NCBI GenBank assembly: GCA_049999725.1
Contig: JBNGIS010003565.1
Location: forward strand, 1-21,907
Direction: 5' to 3'
From: Haplomitrium mnioides
Lineage: Eukaryota; Marchantiophyta; Haplomitriopsida; Calobryales
DNA: 21,907 bases
Shown: piece after piece, positions 20,080 to 21,907 of the stretch
Layout of the letters: every line of letters starts with the position of its first letter
How positions within the stretch are numbered: the stretch's first letter is position 1
Translations under genes and position numbers: made by a program
The notes under the pieces: model-generated
The model's input: only the letters and a program-made list of their open reading frames with translations
Databases searched by the model: none
Told to the model about the DNA's origin: nothing

Positions 20080-21370
20080 GAAAACTTGTTAAGTTTCTAG
20101 TTGCACTTGGAGCATATATAGCTGATCTGATATGTATGACAGTCCCTTGTGGCAATCTGATAGTTGCTAGTCCTTTTCCTTCTTCAATCTGATTGCTGCC
20201 CATAATAGTGGTCACCTTTTGGTGTAAGGGCATCAGCTTGGTAAAATAGAACCTGCATTTTAAAATAGTATGAGTACTGCCACTGTCTATAATACAGGTA
20301 TGGATGTCATCAAGAGGAAGTGTAGAATTTGTACATTGAATCATGTTCGTTTCTGGTATATTGATATCCTCTTCCTTATCGATATAATCACTAAGGGTAT
20401 CGGTCTGTTCCATAAAGACCTCATGATTCTCTGTTTCAGCAATTTGGCTTTTATCTTTAGCATAAAGTGCGACCAAATGTCCTGGGATTCTGCAAACTTT
20501 AGTAGTATGCCCGATGGTCCCACATCTACTGCAAACAATCCATCCTCTTATATTGCTTGAGGATGGCTGGTTTCTGTTATTGTATGTATTCCTGCCTCCT
20601 CGTCTTCCTCTTTGATAGAAACGTGTAGAGTTACCCCTGCCCCTTCCTCTCCCCCTGAATTGCTTATTCCTGCCATTCATAGGAGCCTTACCCCTTTGAG
20701 AATTATGTCTGAAGGAACCATATATGGCCCTTGTTCTAGACATACCTCTATTATTTGTAGGCTTTGAATAATGAGCTTCAGGTGTAGGACTTTGAGGTAG
20801 GGTACCTGGAGGTCTTACTTTGGAATTCTTCATCAGTAAATCCTGATGTTTCTTTGCTAATAGCAAATAGGCTATAAGTTCATAATAAGTAGAGAAATTC
20901 ATGTTTTTGTAATGTGCAGACAGAATCATGTTTGCTGAATGAAAGGTGGACAATGTTTTCTGAATTTGTTCTTCTTGAGAAATTAGATGTCCATATAATG
21001 TCAACTGTGATGTTATTTTGAACAATTCACTGTTATATTTGGAAATGAAAGGAAAATTTTGAACTCTTAGATTGACCCAATCATGCCTTGCATTAGGCAG
21101 ATATATTGTTTTTGTATGGTCAAATCTTTCTTTCAAGTTATCCTAGAGAATTCTGGGATTACTCTCATTCATATATTGTATTTTGAGAGAATCTAAGAGA
21201 TGGTGCCTCCAGAAAACCAATGTCTGAGCTTTCTGTTGTAATGTTATATCCTCATCTGTCAAGATTGTGGTCTGCAATCCTTTAGAGACCAGATGGGCTA
21301 TTGCATCCAGTAACTATGAGAGATAATTGTCTCCTTCAATGGTCAACTGTTTAAAGCTTAATTTTTCCAT
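20050..21370 (-). pseudogene. Copia gag and aspartic protease, two in-frame stops
   Basis: The likely start is the ATG at 21370-21368 (MEKLSFKQLTIEGDNYLS), 78 codons upstream of the next in-frame Met at 21136. Two TAG stops (21316-21314 and 21145-21143) replace what look like Trp codons (NYLS-W, RIL-W-DNL). The capsid region is followed by an Arg/Gly-rich basic stretch (codons 157-182 counted from 21136), a CCHC zinc knuckle CSRCGTIGHTTKVC (20533-20492) for RNA binding, and the protease active site DSGSTHTIL (20287-20261). The frame ends in the gag-protease to integrase junction, where it overlaps the next frame. Confidence 0.88.
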
Positions 21371-21907
21371 TTTTAAGAATCCAGAAGAGTTTTGAAGGTT
21401 GGAAGATAAATAAAAGATTTATCAAAATGCAAAAAATTCAAAATGTTAAACTCTTTGCAACTCTGGAAAAATAATAGATAAAAAAAGTTTGTTATAACAG
21501 AAGCTATATGTGAAGTATAGTCCATGTTATGCTCGTTGTAGGCAAGTTGTTGGTCTTGTAATCTTTCATAAAACAGTTGGAGATATTAGCAATAGGCCTC
21601 CACTATATCTTCACAATATTCCAGATGTTGATGTAGCCTCAGTTTTTAGATACAGCCTGCAGAAGTTGATGTAATATCCTTGAATGTGCAAACTAGTTCT
21701 CAGAATTCTTAAACCACTTAGGGAAAGTTGATATATCTGAGAGCTTCTGAATATGTTGTTTGAGAGTATATTGTATTGATAAGGTAACACTATGTATACA
21801 GATTATAGGTAATTTCAAATCTCAGGATATCATACTTCCTCTCAATTTTGAGGTTTTGTTTTCTGTGCTGATGTCAATCTCAGTTTTTTGTAATTATGTT
21901 AAAAACA
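21371..21907. other. Copia leader or flank; no 5' LTR found
   Basis: Upstream of gag (plus-strand right edge) I find no match to the 337-base 3' LTR and no primer-binding sequence of the TGGTATCAGAGC type. The region may be a long leader, with the 5' LTR beyond the window, or the element may be truncated. I see nothing coding. Confidence 0.4.

Larger units (their letters stand above)
16003..21370 (-). mobile_element. Ty1/copia LTR retrotransposon, degraded
   Basis: The order on the minus strand is gag, zinc knuckle, protease, integrase, RT, RNase H, polypurine tract, LTR. Integrase before RT defines Ty1/copia. All domains are recognisable, with moderate decay: stops, at least four frame changes and an E-to-K change in the integrase. 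It is clearly younger than the gypsy element at the other end of the window. The lineage within copia was not resolved. Confidence 0.9.

Overview
This window looks like intergenic DNA from a large, transposon-rich land-plant nuclear genome. The elements are of plant type (Ty3/gypsy and Ty1/copia LTR retrotransposons), the DNA is AT-rich, and there is a broken copy of a plant-type mitochondrial dihydrolipoamide dehydrogenase gene. The state of decay and some element features would fit a gymnosperm, but that is only an impression. I see no intact host gene, no rRNA or tRNA, and no CRISPR array.

Layout. (1) About 0.8-9.4 kb is best read as one very old Ty3/gypsy element on the minus strand. Candidate 5' LTR relics lie near 9.17-9.43 kb, and a long leader without recognisable coding lies at 6.7-9.1 kb. 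Gag remnants follow at about 6.2-6.7 kb, then an unidentified reading frame at 4.4-5.0 kb. Reverse transcriptase, RNase H and integrase remnants lie at 4.2-1.84 kb. A degenerate PHD finger sits directly after the integrase at 1.71-1.83 kb, and 3' LTR-like sequence lies at 1.08-1.54 kb. Every coding part carries stops and frameshifts. (2) 9.4-12.1 kb has no clear gene. It holds possible exon-like coding debris (11.02-11.38 kb) followed by an array of twenty 24-bp palindromic units (11.41-11.92 kb). (3) 12.1-14.7 kb has nothing recognisable. (4) 14.73-15.28 kb is a plus-strand pseudogene fragment of dihydrolipoamide dehydrogenase (E3) with an internal deletion. (5) 16.0-21.4 kb is a much better preserved but still dead Ty1/copia element on the minus strand. 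It runs gag, protease, integrase, reverse transcriptase, RNase H, polypurine tract and 3' LTR; the 5' LTR was not found before the window ends.

How the parts relate. The two retroelements supply nearly all coding sequence seen. Many inactivating changes are G-to-A on the element sense strand: Trp codons turned to stops, catalytic Asp to Asn, catalytic Glu to Lys. That fits decay of methylated DNA. The most unusual points are the PHD finger fused behind the gypsy integrase, the strict 24-bp palindromic array, the unidentified reading frame between gag and RT, and a roughly 55-residue extra segment in the copia reverse transcriptase.
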